From assembly GCA_958415625.1 (NCBI GenBank), contig CATYZI010000030.1:1-27525 (forward strand): a DNA stretch of 27,525 nt. The letters are read 5' to 3'. Positions 1 to 7,063 of this stretch are shown piece by piece. The stretch is from an uncultured Collinsella sp. GTDB taxonomy: Bacteria > Actinomycetota > Coriobacteriia > Coriobacteriales > Coriobacteriaceae. Every line of letters starts with the position of its first letter. Position 1 is the stretch's first letter. Below the pieces are notes generated by a model that made no database searches, was not told the DNA's origin, and worked only from the letters and a program-made list of their open reading frames with translations. The position numbers were made by a program, and so were the translations under genes.

Positions 1-170
1 TGCCCTCGCAACGGCCCTGGACGTAGATCCGATTTGCGTGCAGCAGAGGGGATTATGCCAGCTCGTGCGTGCGTTTTCAAGCTCGTCCCACAAATATATA
101 TAGGTTTATGGAGCATTGGGCTCCGTTTACGGATTGCTCTGTATTTATGCTCGCAATTAAGCTCGAGGTT
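1..170. other. Window edge, no recognisable gene
   Basis: I see no supported gene here. Two plus-strand frames are open from the left edge, one to a stop at 101-103 and one to a stop at 193-195, but neither peptide resembles a family I know. On the minus strand an ATG at 116-114, preceded by a GGAG box at a spacing of four bases, opens a frame of 38 codons that runs off the left edge. Its composition is not convincing. A small hairpin (110-114 with 120-124) lacks a T-tract and is not called a terminator. Confidence 0.4.
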
Positions 171-190
171 GGCTACACTATCCCTTGACC
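151..190 (+). promoter_or_regulatory. Candidate promoter of the pyr operon
   Basis: TACACT at 174-179 matches four of six positions of the sigma-70 -10 box and is preceded by GGC, like other candidate promoters in this window. The -35 region near 151-156 (TCGCAA) is poor. Transcription would start around 185-188, upstream of all the leader hairpins and the terminator. An alternative is TTGACC at 185-190 acting as a -35 box with TACCCA at 208-213, but that -10 is worse. The call is inferred from sequence only. Confidence 0.35.
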
Positions 191-197
191 ATTAAAG

Positions 198-255
198 GGG
201 TACGAGATACCCACATGGAATTACATAGCTGCCATGCGAGCAGCCTTTCCTGTGG
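198..255 (+). promoter_or_regulatory. Leader RNA hairpins upstream of pyrR
   Basis: Two alternative hairpins can form before the terminator. The first pairs 198-202 with 208-212 (GGGTA/TACCC). The second is longer: 211-215 with 251-255, 217-220 with 247-250, and an inner stem 228-232 with 240-244. They share bases 211-212, so they compete at their boundary. A further five-base match (187-191 with 261-265) could open the terminator stem. I do not see the PyrR-binding loop consensus known from Bacillus, so how the leader senses pyrimidines is unclear. Confidence 0.45.
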
Positions 256-322
256 GTGTCTGGTCCGCTTTAAGCGGTCGGGCATCTATTTTTTTGACTG
301 TGTCAGCAGTCAAGACATGTGA
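215..322 (+). CDS. Candidate pyr leader peptide, 35 codons
   Basis: A short open frame starts at ATG 215 and stops at TGA 320-322, twelve bases before the pyrR start. It runs straight through the terminator stem, and the T-tract is read as Ile-Tyr-Phe-Phe-Asp. This geometry resembles the enterobacterial pyrL leader of pyrBI, where a ribosome following RNA polymerase through a U-rich tract decides whether the attenuator forms. The weak point is the ribosome binding site: the best purine run, AAAGGGG at 194-200, lies 14 bases upstream and is partly inside a hairpin. It may simply be a chance frame. Confidence 0.25.
   Translation: MELHSCHASSLSCGCLVRFKRSGIYFFDCVSSQDM
257..295 (+). terminator. 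Intrinsic terminator / attenuator before pyrR
   Basis: The left arm 257-268 pairs with 274-284 around a TTTAA loop. The core is four GC pairs (CCGC/GCGG), followed outward by pairs broken by a mismatch and a bulge. Seven consecutive T residues follow at 289-295. It lies 40 bases upstream of the pyrR start, within the presumed operon leader, so it is best read as a transcription attenuator of the pyrimidine operon. Confidence 0.65.
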
Positions 323-334
323 GGAAGGAGATCG

Positions 335-919
335 ATGGGCACGACTTCCCCCAAGGCGGTCATCATGGACGAGACCGCCGTCAATCGAGCGATGACCCGC
401 ATCGCGCACGAGATTCTCGAGCGCAACGAGGGCTGTGAAGACCTCGCTCTGGTCGGCATCGTCACGCGCGGCGACCTTCTGGCAAAGAAGCTCGCCGAGG
501 AGATCAAGGAGATCGAGGGCGTCGAAGTTCCGCTCGGCAGCCTGGACATCAGCTTCTACCGCGATGACTATGCGACCAATTTCGCTCCCGCGATCCACGC
601 CACCAACATTCCCTTTAGCGTCGACGGCAAGCGCGTCGTGCTGGTGGACGACATCCTGTACACGGGTCGTACCATCCGCGCTGCTCTGGACGCCGTCATG
701 GACCTGGGCCGTCCGAGCCGTATTGAGCTGGCAGTTCTCGTTGACCGCGGTCACCGCGAGCTCCCCATCTCGCCGGACTTTGTCGGCAAGAACGTTCCCT
801 CGTCGCATGAGGAGAACGTGCACCTATATATGAAGGAAGTCGACGGCCACACCGCCGTCGAGATTAACGACGTCGCGCCGGGTTCCCACGTGGGCTCCGC
901 GCCGCTGGGAGGTGAGTAG
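335..919 (+). CDS. pyrR: PyrR bifunctional pyr regulator / uracil phosphoribosyltransferase
   Basis: This 194-residue protein has the PyrR fold of the type I phosphoribosyltransferases. The PRPP-binding motif VVLVDDILYTGRT is at residues 101-113 and is intact. Members bind pyr mRNA when UMP is high and also convert uracil plus PRPP to UMP. The N-terminal VTRGDLLAKKLA stretch (residues 43-54) is also typical. The ATG start at 335 follows a strong GGAAGGAG box at 323-330. The gene heads pyrRBCKDF and sits just behind an intrinsic terminator, the usual arrangement for autoregulated attenuation. In mycobacteria PyrR acts on translation instead; I cannot tell which mode applies here. Confidence 0.95.
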   Translation: MGTTSPKAVIMDETAVNRAMTRIAHEILERNEGCEDLALVGIVTRGDLLAKKLAEEIKEIEGVEVPLGSLDISFYRDDYATNFAPAIHATNIPFSVDGKRVVLVDDILYTGRTIRAALDAVMDLGRPSRIELAVLVDRGHRELPISPDFVGKNVPSSHEENVHLYMKEVDGHTAVEINDVAPGSHVGSAPLGGE

Positions 920-923
920 TACC

Positions 924-1868
924 GTGGCGTTCAACCATAAGCACCTGATCGACATTACCGAGTACTCCGAAGAGGACATCAAGCTCATCCTCGAGACCGC
1001 CAAGGCGTTCTCTGAGGTCAACGAGCGTGCGATCAAGAAGGTCCCCACGCTCAAGGGTAAGACCATCGTCAACATGTTCAACGAGCCCTCGACGCGCACC
1101 CGTAGCTCCTTCGAGCTCGCCGAGAAGCGTCTTTCGGCCGACAGCCTCAACTTTGGCGGCTCCTCGACCTCCACGGTCAAGGGCGAGAGCCTCGTCGACA
1201 CCGTCGAGACCCTCAACGCCTATAAGATCGACTGCATCGTCGTGCGCGATAAGCACGCCGGTGCTCCCTACATCGTCACGCAGAACTCGCCCGCGAGCGT
1301 CATCTGCGCCGGCGACGGCAAGCACAACCATCCCACGCAGGCCCTGCTCGACCTGTACACCATCTGGGAGCACAAGGGTGACTTCCACGGTCTGAAGGTC
1401 GCTGTCGTCGGCGATATCGCGCACTCCCGTGTCTGCGGCTCGCTGATTCCCGCCCTTAAGATCATGGGCTGCGAGACCTACGCCGTCGCCCCCGGCACGC
1501 TGTTGCCGCCGGCGCCCGAGGTCCTGGGCTGCGACCACGTGACGAGCGACCTCGATTCCGTCCTGCCCGAGCTGGACGTCGTCTACATGCTGCGCGTGCA
1601 GCAGGAGCGCCTCGAGGGTGCCCCGTTCCCGACCATTCGTGAGTACCACAAGCTCTTCGGTCTGACCAAGGACCGCGAGAAGCTCATGAAGCCCGATGCG
1701 ATCATCTGCCACCCGGGCCCCATCAACCGCGGCGTCGAGTTCGACTCCTATATGGCCGACCACCCGCAACGCTCCGTCATCCTGGAGCAGGTCTACGCCG
1801 GTATCTGCGTGCGTATGGCTATCCTGTATCTGCTGCTTGGAGGTGCCGATAATGGCCTTGCTTCTTAA
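924..1868 (+). CDS. pyrB: Aspartate carbamoyltransferase catalytic subunit
   Basis: The product is 314 residues, the usual length for the catalytic chain. It joins carbamoyl phosphate and L-aspartate, the committed step of pyrimidine synthesis. The carbamoyl phosphate-binding motif STRTRSSFE is at residues 56-64, and HPTQALLDLY and CHPGPINRG further on are characteristic. I chose GTG 924 because GGGAGGTGA (907-915) lies at good distance; an in-frame GTG at 912 would sit inside that box and overlap pyrR. No pyrI regulatory subunit gene is present. The end overlaps the start of pyrC by 17 bases, which suggests translational coupling. Confidence 0.95.
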   Translation: MAFNHKHLIDITEYSEEDIKLILETAKAFSEVNERAIKKVPTLKGKTIVNMFNEPSTRTRSSFELAEKRLSADSLNFGGSSTSTVKGESLVDTVETLNAYKIDCIVVRDKHAGAPYIVTQNSPASVICAGDGKHNHPTQALLDLYTIWEHKGDFHGLKVAVVGDIAHSRVCGSLIPALKIMGCETYAVAPGTLLPPAPEVLGCDHVTSDLDSVLPELDVVYMLRVQQERLEGAPFPTIREYHKLFGLTKDREKLMKPDAIICHPGPINRGVEFDSYMADHPQRSVILEQVYAGICVRMAILYLLLGGADNGLAS

Positions 1869-3141
1869 GAATGCCCACGTCGTCGACCCGTCCGTCGAGC
1901 TTGACGGTGTCGTTGACGTCCTGATTGACGGCGACAAGATCGCCGAGGTCGGCGAGAATCTCGCCGTCGAGGGAGCCGAGGTCCGCGACCTTTCCGGCAA
2001 GTACCTCGTCCCTGGCCTGGTGGATATGCACGTTCACCTTCGCGAGCCCGGCTACGAGGTCAAAGAGGACATCGAGAGCGGCACCCGCGCAGCTGCCAAG
2101 GGCGGCTTTACCGGCGTGTGCGCCATGCCCAACACCGATCCCGTCACCGATAACGGCACCGTCGTGGAGTTCGTCAAGTCCCGCGCTGCCGAGGTCGGTC
2201 ACTGCCGCGTCTATCCGTCGGGCGCCATGACCCGCGGTCTTAAGGGCGAGGCCATGTCCGAGATGGGCGATATGGTCGCCCACGGCGCCGTCGCCTTCAC
2301 CGACGACGGTCGCGGCGTGCAGGGCGCGGGTATGCTCCGTCGCTGCATGGACTACGGCAAGATGTTCGGCAAGGTCTTTATGAGCCATTGCCAGGACGAG
2401 GACCTGGTCGGCCACGGCCAGATCAACGAGGGCAAGGTCTCGACCCGTCTGGCTCTCGAGGGCTGGCCGGCTGCCGGCGAGGAGCTCCAGATCGCCCGCG
2501 ACATCGAGATCGCCAAGCTGACCGGTGCCAAGCTGCACATCCAGCACATCTCCACCGCTCACGGTCTCGAGCTCGTGCGTGCCGGTAAGGCCGCTGGCGT
2601 CCAGGTGACCTGCGAGGCCACCCCGCACCACATGTTTCTGACCGAGAACGACTTGGACGAGACCTACAACACCTCGCTCAAGGTCAATCCGCCGCTGCGC
2701 ACCGAGGAGGATGCCGAGGCCATCCGTCAGGGCGTCATCGACGGCACCGTCGACGTTATCGTCACCGATCACGCTCCTCACACCCCGTGGGAGAAGGCCC
2801 GTGAGTTCGAGCTTGCGCCCTTTGGTATGATCGGCCTCGAGACCTCGCTGTCGCTCGTACTCACCGAGCTGGTCAACACGGGCAAGATGAGCATGGGCCG
2901 CATGGTCGAGCTCATGGCCATCAAGCCGCGTGAGATCCTGGGTCTCGACCAGGTTCAGGTCAAGGCGGGCTCCGTTGCCGACCTGACCGTGTTCGACGCG
3001 TCCGCCACCTGGACGGTTGGCGAGGACGGTTACGAGTCGCGCGCCGAGAACTCCGGTTTTGCCGGCCGCACGCTCACCGGTCGTGCCACCGATGTGTTTG
3101 TCGGCGGTAAGCAGACGCTTGCCGACGGCTGCATCTGCTAG
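1852..3141 (+). CDS. pyrC: Dihydroorotase, class I type
   Basis: This 429-residue amidohydrolase cyclises N-carbamoyl-L-aspartate to dihydroorotate. The metal-binding pair is H60 and H62 in VDMHVHLREPG, and D306 in VTDHAPHT is the usual catalytic aspartate. The length of about 430 and the HxHxRxPG motif match the class I enzymes of Gram-positive bacteria rather than the shorter E. coli type. ATG 1852 lies seven bases behind GGAGGTG, which is inside the end of pyrB. A strong hairpin follows in the gap before pyrK and may lower expression of the downstream genes. Confidence 0.96.
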   Translation: MALLLKNAHVVDPSVELDGVVDVLIDGDKIAEVGENLAVEGAEVRDLSGKYLVPGLVDMHVHLREPGYEVKEDIESGTRAAAKGGFTGVCAMPNTDPVTDNGTVVEFVKSRAAEVGHCRVYPSGAMTRGLKGEAMSEMGDMVAHGAVAFTDDGRGVQGAGMLRRCMDYGKMFGKVFMSHCQDEDLVGHGQINEGKVSTRLALEGWPAAGEELQIARDIEIAKLTGAKLHIQHISTAHGLELVRAGKAAGVQVTCEATPHHMFLTENDLDETYNTSLKVNPPLRTEEDAEAIRQGVIDGTVDVIVTDHAPHTPWEKAREFELAPFGMIGLETSLSLVLTELVNTGKMSMGRMVELMAIKPREILGLDQVQVKAGSVADLTVFDASATWTVGEDGYESRAENSGFAGRTLTGRATDVFVGGKQTLADGCIC

Positions 3142-3161
3142 CATAGCCTTATCGCTTTTGT

Positions 3162-3196
3162 GCGCGGCGCCCTTGCGGTGCCGCGCTTTCTGTTCG
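3162..3196 (+). terminator. Hairpin with T-rich tail between pyrC and pyrK
   Basis: Ten consecutive base pairs (3162-3171 with 3177-3186, one G-T) enclose a five-base loop. A T-rich but interrupted tail, TTTCTGTTCGTTT, follows. This is the only gap larger than a few bases inside the pyr operon. It could be a partial terminator, an RNA-processing or stability element, or an attenuator dividing pyrRBC from pyrKDF. Confidence 0.6.
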
Positions 3197-3233
3197 TTTG
3201 GACCATGCAACCGCATGGGGGATTGGAGCGTCT

Positions 3234-4025
3234 ATGCCCACACCTTCCACTGCACGCATGCACGACTTCGAGGTCGTCTCGAACCGGGAGATTGCCGACG
3301 GCATCTTCTCGCTCGTCATCTCGGCCCCCAAGCTTGCAAGTGCGCTCAAGCCCGGTCAGTTTGTGAACATCGCCGTACCCGGCGATGCGTCCTCGCTGCT
3401 TCGCGTGCCCCTGAGCTACTACCGCGCCGACGCCGAGGCTGGCACCGTCGAGCTGTGGTACGCCGTCGTGGGCGACGATACCCGTCGTTTGTCCCAGATG
3501 GGCCCTGGCTCCACCTCTAACCTGCTGGGCCCCGGTGGCCGTGGCTGGATGGTACCCGAGGGCACCAGGAAGGCCCTGCTCGTCGCCGGTGGCATCGGTG
3601 TTCCGCCCGTGCTGTGCCTTGCCGACAAGCTTGCCGAGCAGGGTGTAGCCGTCGACGTGTGCCTGGGCTTTGGCACCGCGTCCAAGGCCGTGGGCGTCGA
3701 TGAGTTCCGCGCGCTGTGCGATACGGTTAACGTGTGCACCGATGATGGCACGCTGGGCACGCACGGTTTTTGCACCGACCCGGCATCCGAGCTGCTCGGC
3801 GAGGGCGGCTACGACTATGTGGCCAGCTGCGGCCCCGCCGTCATGATGAAGAAGGTCGCCGCCGCTGCCGCCGAGGCCGGCGCGTACTGCGAGGTGTCGC
3901 TCGAGCGCATGATGAGCTGCGGCTTTGGCGCCTGCAACACCTGCAATGTCGAGACGGTCGACGGTATGAAGGGCGCCTGCATGTGCGGCCCCGTGTTCGA
4001 TGCTTCCAAGGTGGTGGTCTTCTAG
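3234..4025 (+). CDS. pyrK: Dihydroorotate dehydrogenase B, electron transfer subunit
   Basis: A 263-residue ferredoxin-reductase-type protein that passes electrons from PyrD to NAD+. In order it shows an FAD-binding segment with RVPLSYYR (residues 57-64), a nucleotide-binding stretch LLVAGGIGVPPV (115-126), and a C-terminal 2Fe-2S site with C229, C234, C237 and C249, the last just before GPVF as in known PyrK proteins. I chose ATG 3234 because GGAG at 3225-3228 is correctly spaced; a TTG at 3198 is in frame but has no such box. Its stop overlaps the pyrD start, matching the tight PyrK-PyrD stoichiometry of the complex. Confidence 0.95.
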   Translation: MPTPSTARMHDFEVVSNREIADGIFSLVISAPKLASALKPGQFVNIAVPGDASSLLRVPLSYYRADAEAGTVELWYAVVGDDTRRLSQMGPGSTSNLLGPGGRGWMVPEGTRKALLVAGGIGVPPVLCLADKLAEQGVAVDVCLGFGTASKAVGVDEFRALCDTVNVCTDDGTLGTHGFCTDPASELLGEGGYDYVASCGPAVMMKKVAAAAAEAGAYCEVSLERMMSCGFGACNTCNVETVDGMKGACMCGPVFDASKVVVF

Positions 4026-4948
4026 TGGGTACCGTGAACATGGCCGTCGATTTCGGCGGCGTCAAGATGCAAAACCCCATCAACACCGCAGCCGGTACCT
4101 TTGGCTACGGCTGGCAGTTCCAGAACTTCTTTGATGTCTCCCAGCTGGGTGCCATCACCACCAAGGGTTGCGCTGCCGAGCCCTGGCCCGGCAATCCCGC
4201 GCCCCGCATGGCCGAGATTCCCGGCGGTATGATCAACTCCGTGGGCCTTCAGAACCCCGGCGTGGCCGCCTTTGCCCGCGAGTCCGGTCCGTGGCTCGAA
4301 CAGCTGTCCAAGGACGGCTGCCAGGTCATCTGTCAGGTTGCCGGCCACTCCGTTGACGAGTTTGTCCGCGCACTCGAGATGTATGTCGAGCTGTGCCCCT
4401 GGGCTGCCGGCTACGAGATCAACGTGAGCTGCCCTAATATCGCCGCCGGCGGTGCCGCCATGGGCTCCACGCCCGAGGGCGCCTCTTCCGTTATGGCTGC
4501 CTGCCGCAAGGTGACCGATAAGCCGCTGTTCGTGAAGATGGCTCCGGTCAACGTCGCCGAGATCGCCAAGGCCCTCGAGGCTGCCGGCGCCGACGGCCTT
4601 TCAGTCATCAACTCCATCCAGGGCATGGCCATCGACGTCCATACCCGCAAGTCCCGCGTGGCCAAGCCCAAGGGCGGCCTTTCGGGCCCGCTGTGCCACC
4701 ACATCGCCGTGCGCATGGTCTGGGAGGTTGCCCAGGCCGTCGATATCCCCATCAACGGTGTCGGCGGTGTCATGACCGGCGAGGATGCGGCTGAGTTTAT
4801 CCTGGCCGGCGCCACCTGCGTGTCGGTCGGCATGGCCAACTTCGTCGATCCGTGCGCTTCGCTCAAGATCGCGCACGAGCTCGAGGCCTGGGCTGAGTCC
4901 CAAGGCGTGAAGGACATCAACGAACTGGTAGGTGCTTTCGAATGCTAG
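4025..4948 (+). CDS. pyrD: Dihydroorotate dehydrogenase, class 1B catalytic subunit
   Basis: This 307-residue FMN barrel enzyme oxidises dihydroorotate to orotate in the cytoplasm, handing electrons to PyrK. The class 1 active-site cysteine is C136 in INVSCPN, and the N-terminal NPINTAAGTFGYG stretch is typical. Adjacent pyrK marks it as class 1B (NAD-dependent), unlike the membrane quinone-linked class 2 enzyme of most aerobic actinobacteria. I place the start at GTG 4025, sharing one base with the pyrK stop and lying ten bases behind AAGGTGG. GTG 4034 and ATG 4040 are in frame and cannot be excluded. Confidence 0.94.
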   Translation: MGTVNMAVDFGGVKMQNPINTAAGTFGYGWQFQNFFDVSQLGAITTKGCAAEPWPGNPAPRMAEIPGGMINSVGLQNPGVAAFARESGPWLEQLSKDGCQVICQVAGHSVDEFVRALEMYVELCPWAAGYEINVSCPNIAAGGAAMGSTPEGASSVMAACRKVTDKPLFVKMAPVNVAEIAKALEAAGADGLSVINSIQGMAIDVHTRKSRVAKPKGGLSGPLCHHIAVRMVWEVAQAVDIPINGVGGVMTGEDAAEFILAGATCVSVGMANFVDPCASLKIAHELEAWAESQGVKDINELVGAFEC

Positions 4949-5658
4949 AGACCGATGCCCGCGACCGCGTAATCGTCGCTCTCGACTGCGACCGCGAGCG
5001 TGCGCTCGAGCTTGCCCACGAGCTTTCGGGCCATGCCGCCTGGCTTAAGGTTGGTATGACGCTCTATTACGCTGAGGGCCCCGAGATCGTCAAGACCTTT
5101 AAGGACCTGGGCTTTAAGGTCTTCCTTGACCTTAAGTTCCATGATATTCCGCATCAGGTTCGCGGTGCCGCCCGTTCGGCCTCGCTTGCCGGTGCCGACC
5201 TGCTCTCGGTTCACGGCTTGGGTTCGGGCGCCATGCTCGCTGCCTGCCGCGAGGGTGCCGAGGAGGCGCGCGAGGACCGCGCCAAGCTCGTCGCCATCAC
5301 CGTGCTCACGAGCATGAATCAGGATGCCTTGAGCGAGATTGGCGTCGAGTCGCCGGTGGCCGAGGAGGCCGCCCGCCTGGCAAAGCTCGCTCAGGCCAAC
5401 GGCATCGATGGCATCGTGTGCTCGCCGATGGAGGCTCACGACATGCGTGAGCTGCTGGGTCCTGATGCCCTGATCGTGACTCCGGGTGTGCGTCCGGTGG
5501 GTGCCGCCTTAGGCGACCAGTCCCGCGTGGCGACGCCTTCCCAGGCTATCGAGCGTGGCGCAAGCCACATTGTGGTGGGCCGTCCCATCACCGGTGCCGA
5601 CGATCCGGTTGCCGCCTTTGACGCCATCGTCGCCGAGCTGGTCGAAAACGTTGCGTAA
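4942..5658 (+). CDS. pyrF: Orotidine 5'-phosphate decarboxylase
   Basis: The 238-residue product matches the short bacterial OMP decarboxylase, which forms UMP, the last step of the pathway. The catalytic motif is D63-x-K65-x-x-D68 (FLDLKFHDIPHQV). The C-terminal phosphate-binding part, VTPGVRP and HIVVGRPIT, is present. ATG 4942 overlaps the pyrD stop by seven bases and has GGTAGGTG about nine bases upstream. No pyrE (orotate phosphoribosyltransferase) gene is in the window, so the step between PyrD and PyrF must be encoded elsewhere or upstream. Confidence 0.96.
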   Translation: MLETDARDRVIVALDCDRERALELAHELSGHAAWLKVGMTLYYAEGPEIVKTFKDLGFKVFLDLKFHDIPHQVRGAARSASLAGADLLSVHGLGSGAMLAACREGAEEAREDRAKLVAITVLTSMNQDALSEIGVESPVAEEAARLAKLAQANGIDGIVCSPMEAHDMRELLGPDALIVTPGVRPVGAALGDQSRVATPSQAIERGASHIVVGRPITGADDPVAAFDAIVAELVENVA

Positions 5659-5703
5659 AAGATTCCCCTAAGTCACCACTTTTGGGTCTCATTAGCACAA
5701 AAT

Positions 5704-5761
5704 AGCCCCTGTGCCTGCGTAAACTTTCCCATCCTTTGTGTGGAATCGCAGGTCAGGGGCT
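5704..5761. repeat. Large imperfect palindrome downstream of pyrF
   Basis: The arms 5704-5711 and 5754-5761 pair perfectly over eight bases, and 5714-5719 pairs with 5747-5752, leaving a 27-base loop. On the plus strand the tail is TTAACTTT; on the minus strand it is ATTTTG. It could be a weak, possibly bidirectional terminator of the pyr operon or a dispersed intergenic element. The long loop is unusual for a simple terminator. Confidence 0.45.
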
Positions 5762-5824
5762 TAACTTTGGGCGCAGTATATTGCACTTTTTGCGGGTATC
5801 GTCTAACCTATGGAGCCGCGATTA

Positions 5825-5856
5825 GGCATTTTGTACGTTCTACGTGCTAAAATGCC
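5825..5856 (+). promoter_or_regulatory. Dyad over the candidate mihF promoter
   Basis: Arms 5825-5832 (GGCATTTT) and 5849-5856 (AAAATGCC) are perfect inverses, and ACGT/ACGT continues the symmetry inward around a TCT centre with one bulge. The right half contains TGCTAAAAT (5845-5853), an extended -10 element with five of six matches to TATAAT. The dyad may be an operator bound by a dimeric repressor or by MihF itself. If transcription instead begins upstream (TTGCAC at about 5783, 17 bases, TAACCT), it would be a 5' untranslated hairpin. Confidence 0.5.
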
Positions 5857-5897
5857 AATTATTGAATCAGATATAACCCAACTATTTGGAGGTACGA

Positions 5898-6206
5898 ATG
5901 GCACTCCCTCAGCTTACCGACGAGCAGCGCAAGCAGGCTCTTGAGAAGGCTGCTGCCGCACGTCACGCCCGCGCTGAGCTTCGCGAGCAGATCAAGAAGG
6001 GCGAGAAGTCCCTCGAGTCCGTGCTCAACTCCGATGACCCCATCGCTTCCCGCATGAAGGTTTCCACTCTCATCGAGTCTCTCCCCGGTTATGGCAAGGC
6101 CAAGGCCGCCAAGATCATGGAGGAGCTCGGTATCTCCGCTACTCGTCGCGTCCAGGGCCTCGGCGTCCGTCAGCGCGAGCAGCTCCTCGAGCAGCTGACC
6201 AAATAA
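5898..6206 (+). CDS. mihF: Actinobacterial integration host factor (MihF type)
   Basis: A 102-residue basic DNA-binding protein. It begins MALPQLTDEQR and carries the alanine- and arginine-rich helix followed by MKVSTLIESLPGYGKAKA, the core of the actinobacterial integration host factor family, which bends DNA and organises the nucleoid. It is unrelated to the IHF/HU family. ATG 5898 lies five bases behind GGAGG in TTTGGAGGTACGAATG. The position just upstream of gmk-rpoZ is the conserved actinobacterial context and is strong support for the phylum. Its stop codon abuts the gmk start. Confidence 0.95.
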   Translation: MALPQLTDEQRKQALEKAAAARHARAELREQIKKGEKSLESVLNSDDPIASRMKVSTLIESLPGYGKAKAAKIMEELGISATRRVQGLGVRQREQLLEQLTK

Positions 6207-6776
6207 GTGAGCGCTCAGGATTCCAAGCTCTTTGTGATTTCTGGACCGTCAGGCGCAGGCAAGGGTACGCTCGTCACTCGTGTGCGCGAGCGCCGCTCGA
6301 ACCTGGGCCTGACGGTTTCGGCTACCACGCGAGCACCACGCAAAGGTGAGGTCGACGGCGTCAACTACTTTTTTCTGACGCGCGAGGAGTTCGACCGCCG
6401 CGTGGCAAACGGTGAGTTTGTTGAGTGGGCCGAGGTCCACGGTAACTGCTACGGCACGTTGGTGAGCGAGGTCACATCCAAGCTCGCCTCGGGCGCGTCT
6501 CTGATTTTGGAGATCGATGTCCAGGGCGCTCTGCAGGTGAAGGAGCGTTTCCCCGAGGCCGTGCTGATCTTTATCAAGCCGCCTTCGCTTGAGGTGCTCC
6601 GCGAGCGTCTAGTCGGTCGCGGTACCGAGACGCCCGAGACGATTGAGCTGCGTATGGCAAACGCCGCCGATGAGCTTGCCCTTGCCGACCGCTACGACGA
6701 CGTCGTGGTGAATGACGATCTCGACCGCGCGACCGATGAGCTCGTTCGCGTTCTCGATATGCATGAAAGGATCTGA
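6207..6776 (+). CDS. gmk: Guanylate kinase
   Basis: The 189-residue kinase phosphorylates GMP to GDP with ATP. The P-loop GPSGAGKG is at residues 13-20, and the GMP-binding region includes RAPRKGEVDGVNYFF and the VEWAEVHGNCYGT segment. It is slightly shorter than the usual 200 or so residues. The GTG start at 6207 follows the mihF stop with no base between, and I see no Shine-Dalgarno sequence upstream. Translation therefore probably depends on ribosomes finishing mihF. No better downstream start exists because the P-loop follows at once. Confidence 0.95.
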   Translation: MSAQDSKLFVISGPSGAGKGTLVTRVRERRSNLGLTVSATTRAPRKGEVDGVNYFFLTREEFDRRVANGEFVEWAEVHGNCYGTLVSEVTSKLASGASLILEIDVQGALQVKERFPEAVLIFIKPPSLEVLRERLVGRGTETPETIELRMANAADELALADRYDDVVVNDDLDRATDELVRVLDMHERI

Positions 6777-6781
6777 GGTCC

Positions 6782-7063
6782 GTGTCCGTTGTAAAGCCTT
6801 GCATTGACGATCTTCTGGAGAAGACCGATCACAACCGCTTCCTGCTCGCTTCGCTTGCCTCCAAGCGCGCCTGCGACATCAATAGCATGCTGCGTGGCCA
6901 GCACAACCGCGTGCTTGCCGTCCAGGATGTCGATGACATCACCATCGGGCTTTCCGGTGCCGATACCATCTCGATGGCTATGGACGAGATTGTCGACGGC
7001 GACATCTCTTACGACGAGGCCCGTTACGAGAAGGCGCTCGGCCACAAGGTTGCTGAAGCCTAA
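6782..7063 (+). CDS. rpoZ: RNA polymerase omega subunit
   Basis: A 93-residue protein of the omega family, which helps assemble the beta-prime subunit. The conserved region NRFLLASLASKRACDINSML (residues 18-37) corresponds to the family signature around the KRA motif. GTG 6782 is preceded by AAAGGA at 6766-6771, ten bases upstream, inside the end of gmk. The gmk-rpoZ pairing is common across bacteria. The stop codon abuts thiI directly. Confidence 0.93.
   Translation: MSVVKPCIDDLLEKTDHNRFLLASLASKRACDINSMLRGQHNRVLAVQDVDDITIGLSGADTISMAMDEIVDGDISYDEARYEKALGHKVAEA

Noticed and set aside
110..124. Hairpin GGAGC/GCTCC as terminator of an upstream gene
   Set aside because: The stem is only five pairs and no T-tract follows.
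60..165. AGCTCG repeated at 60, 80 and 160, spacings that are multiples of 20
   Set aside because: Six-base matches of a common motif in this GC-rich sequence are likely by chance, and no dyad or other structure supports them.
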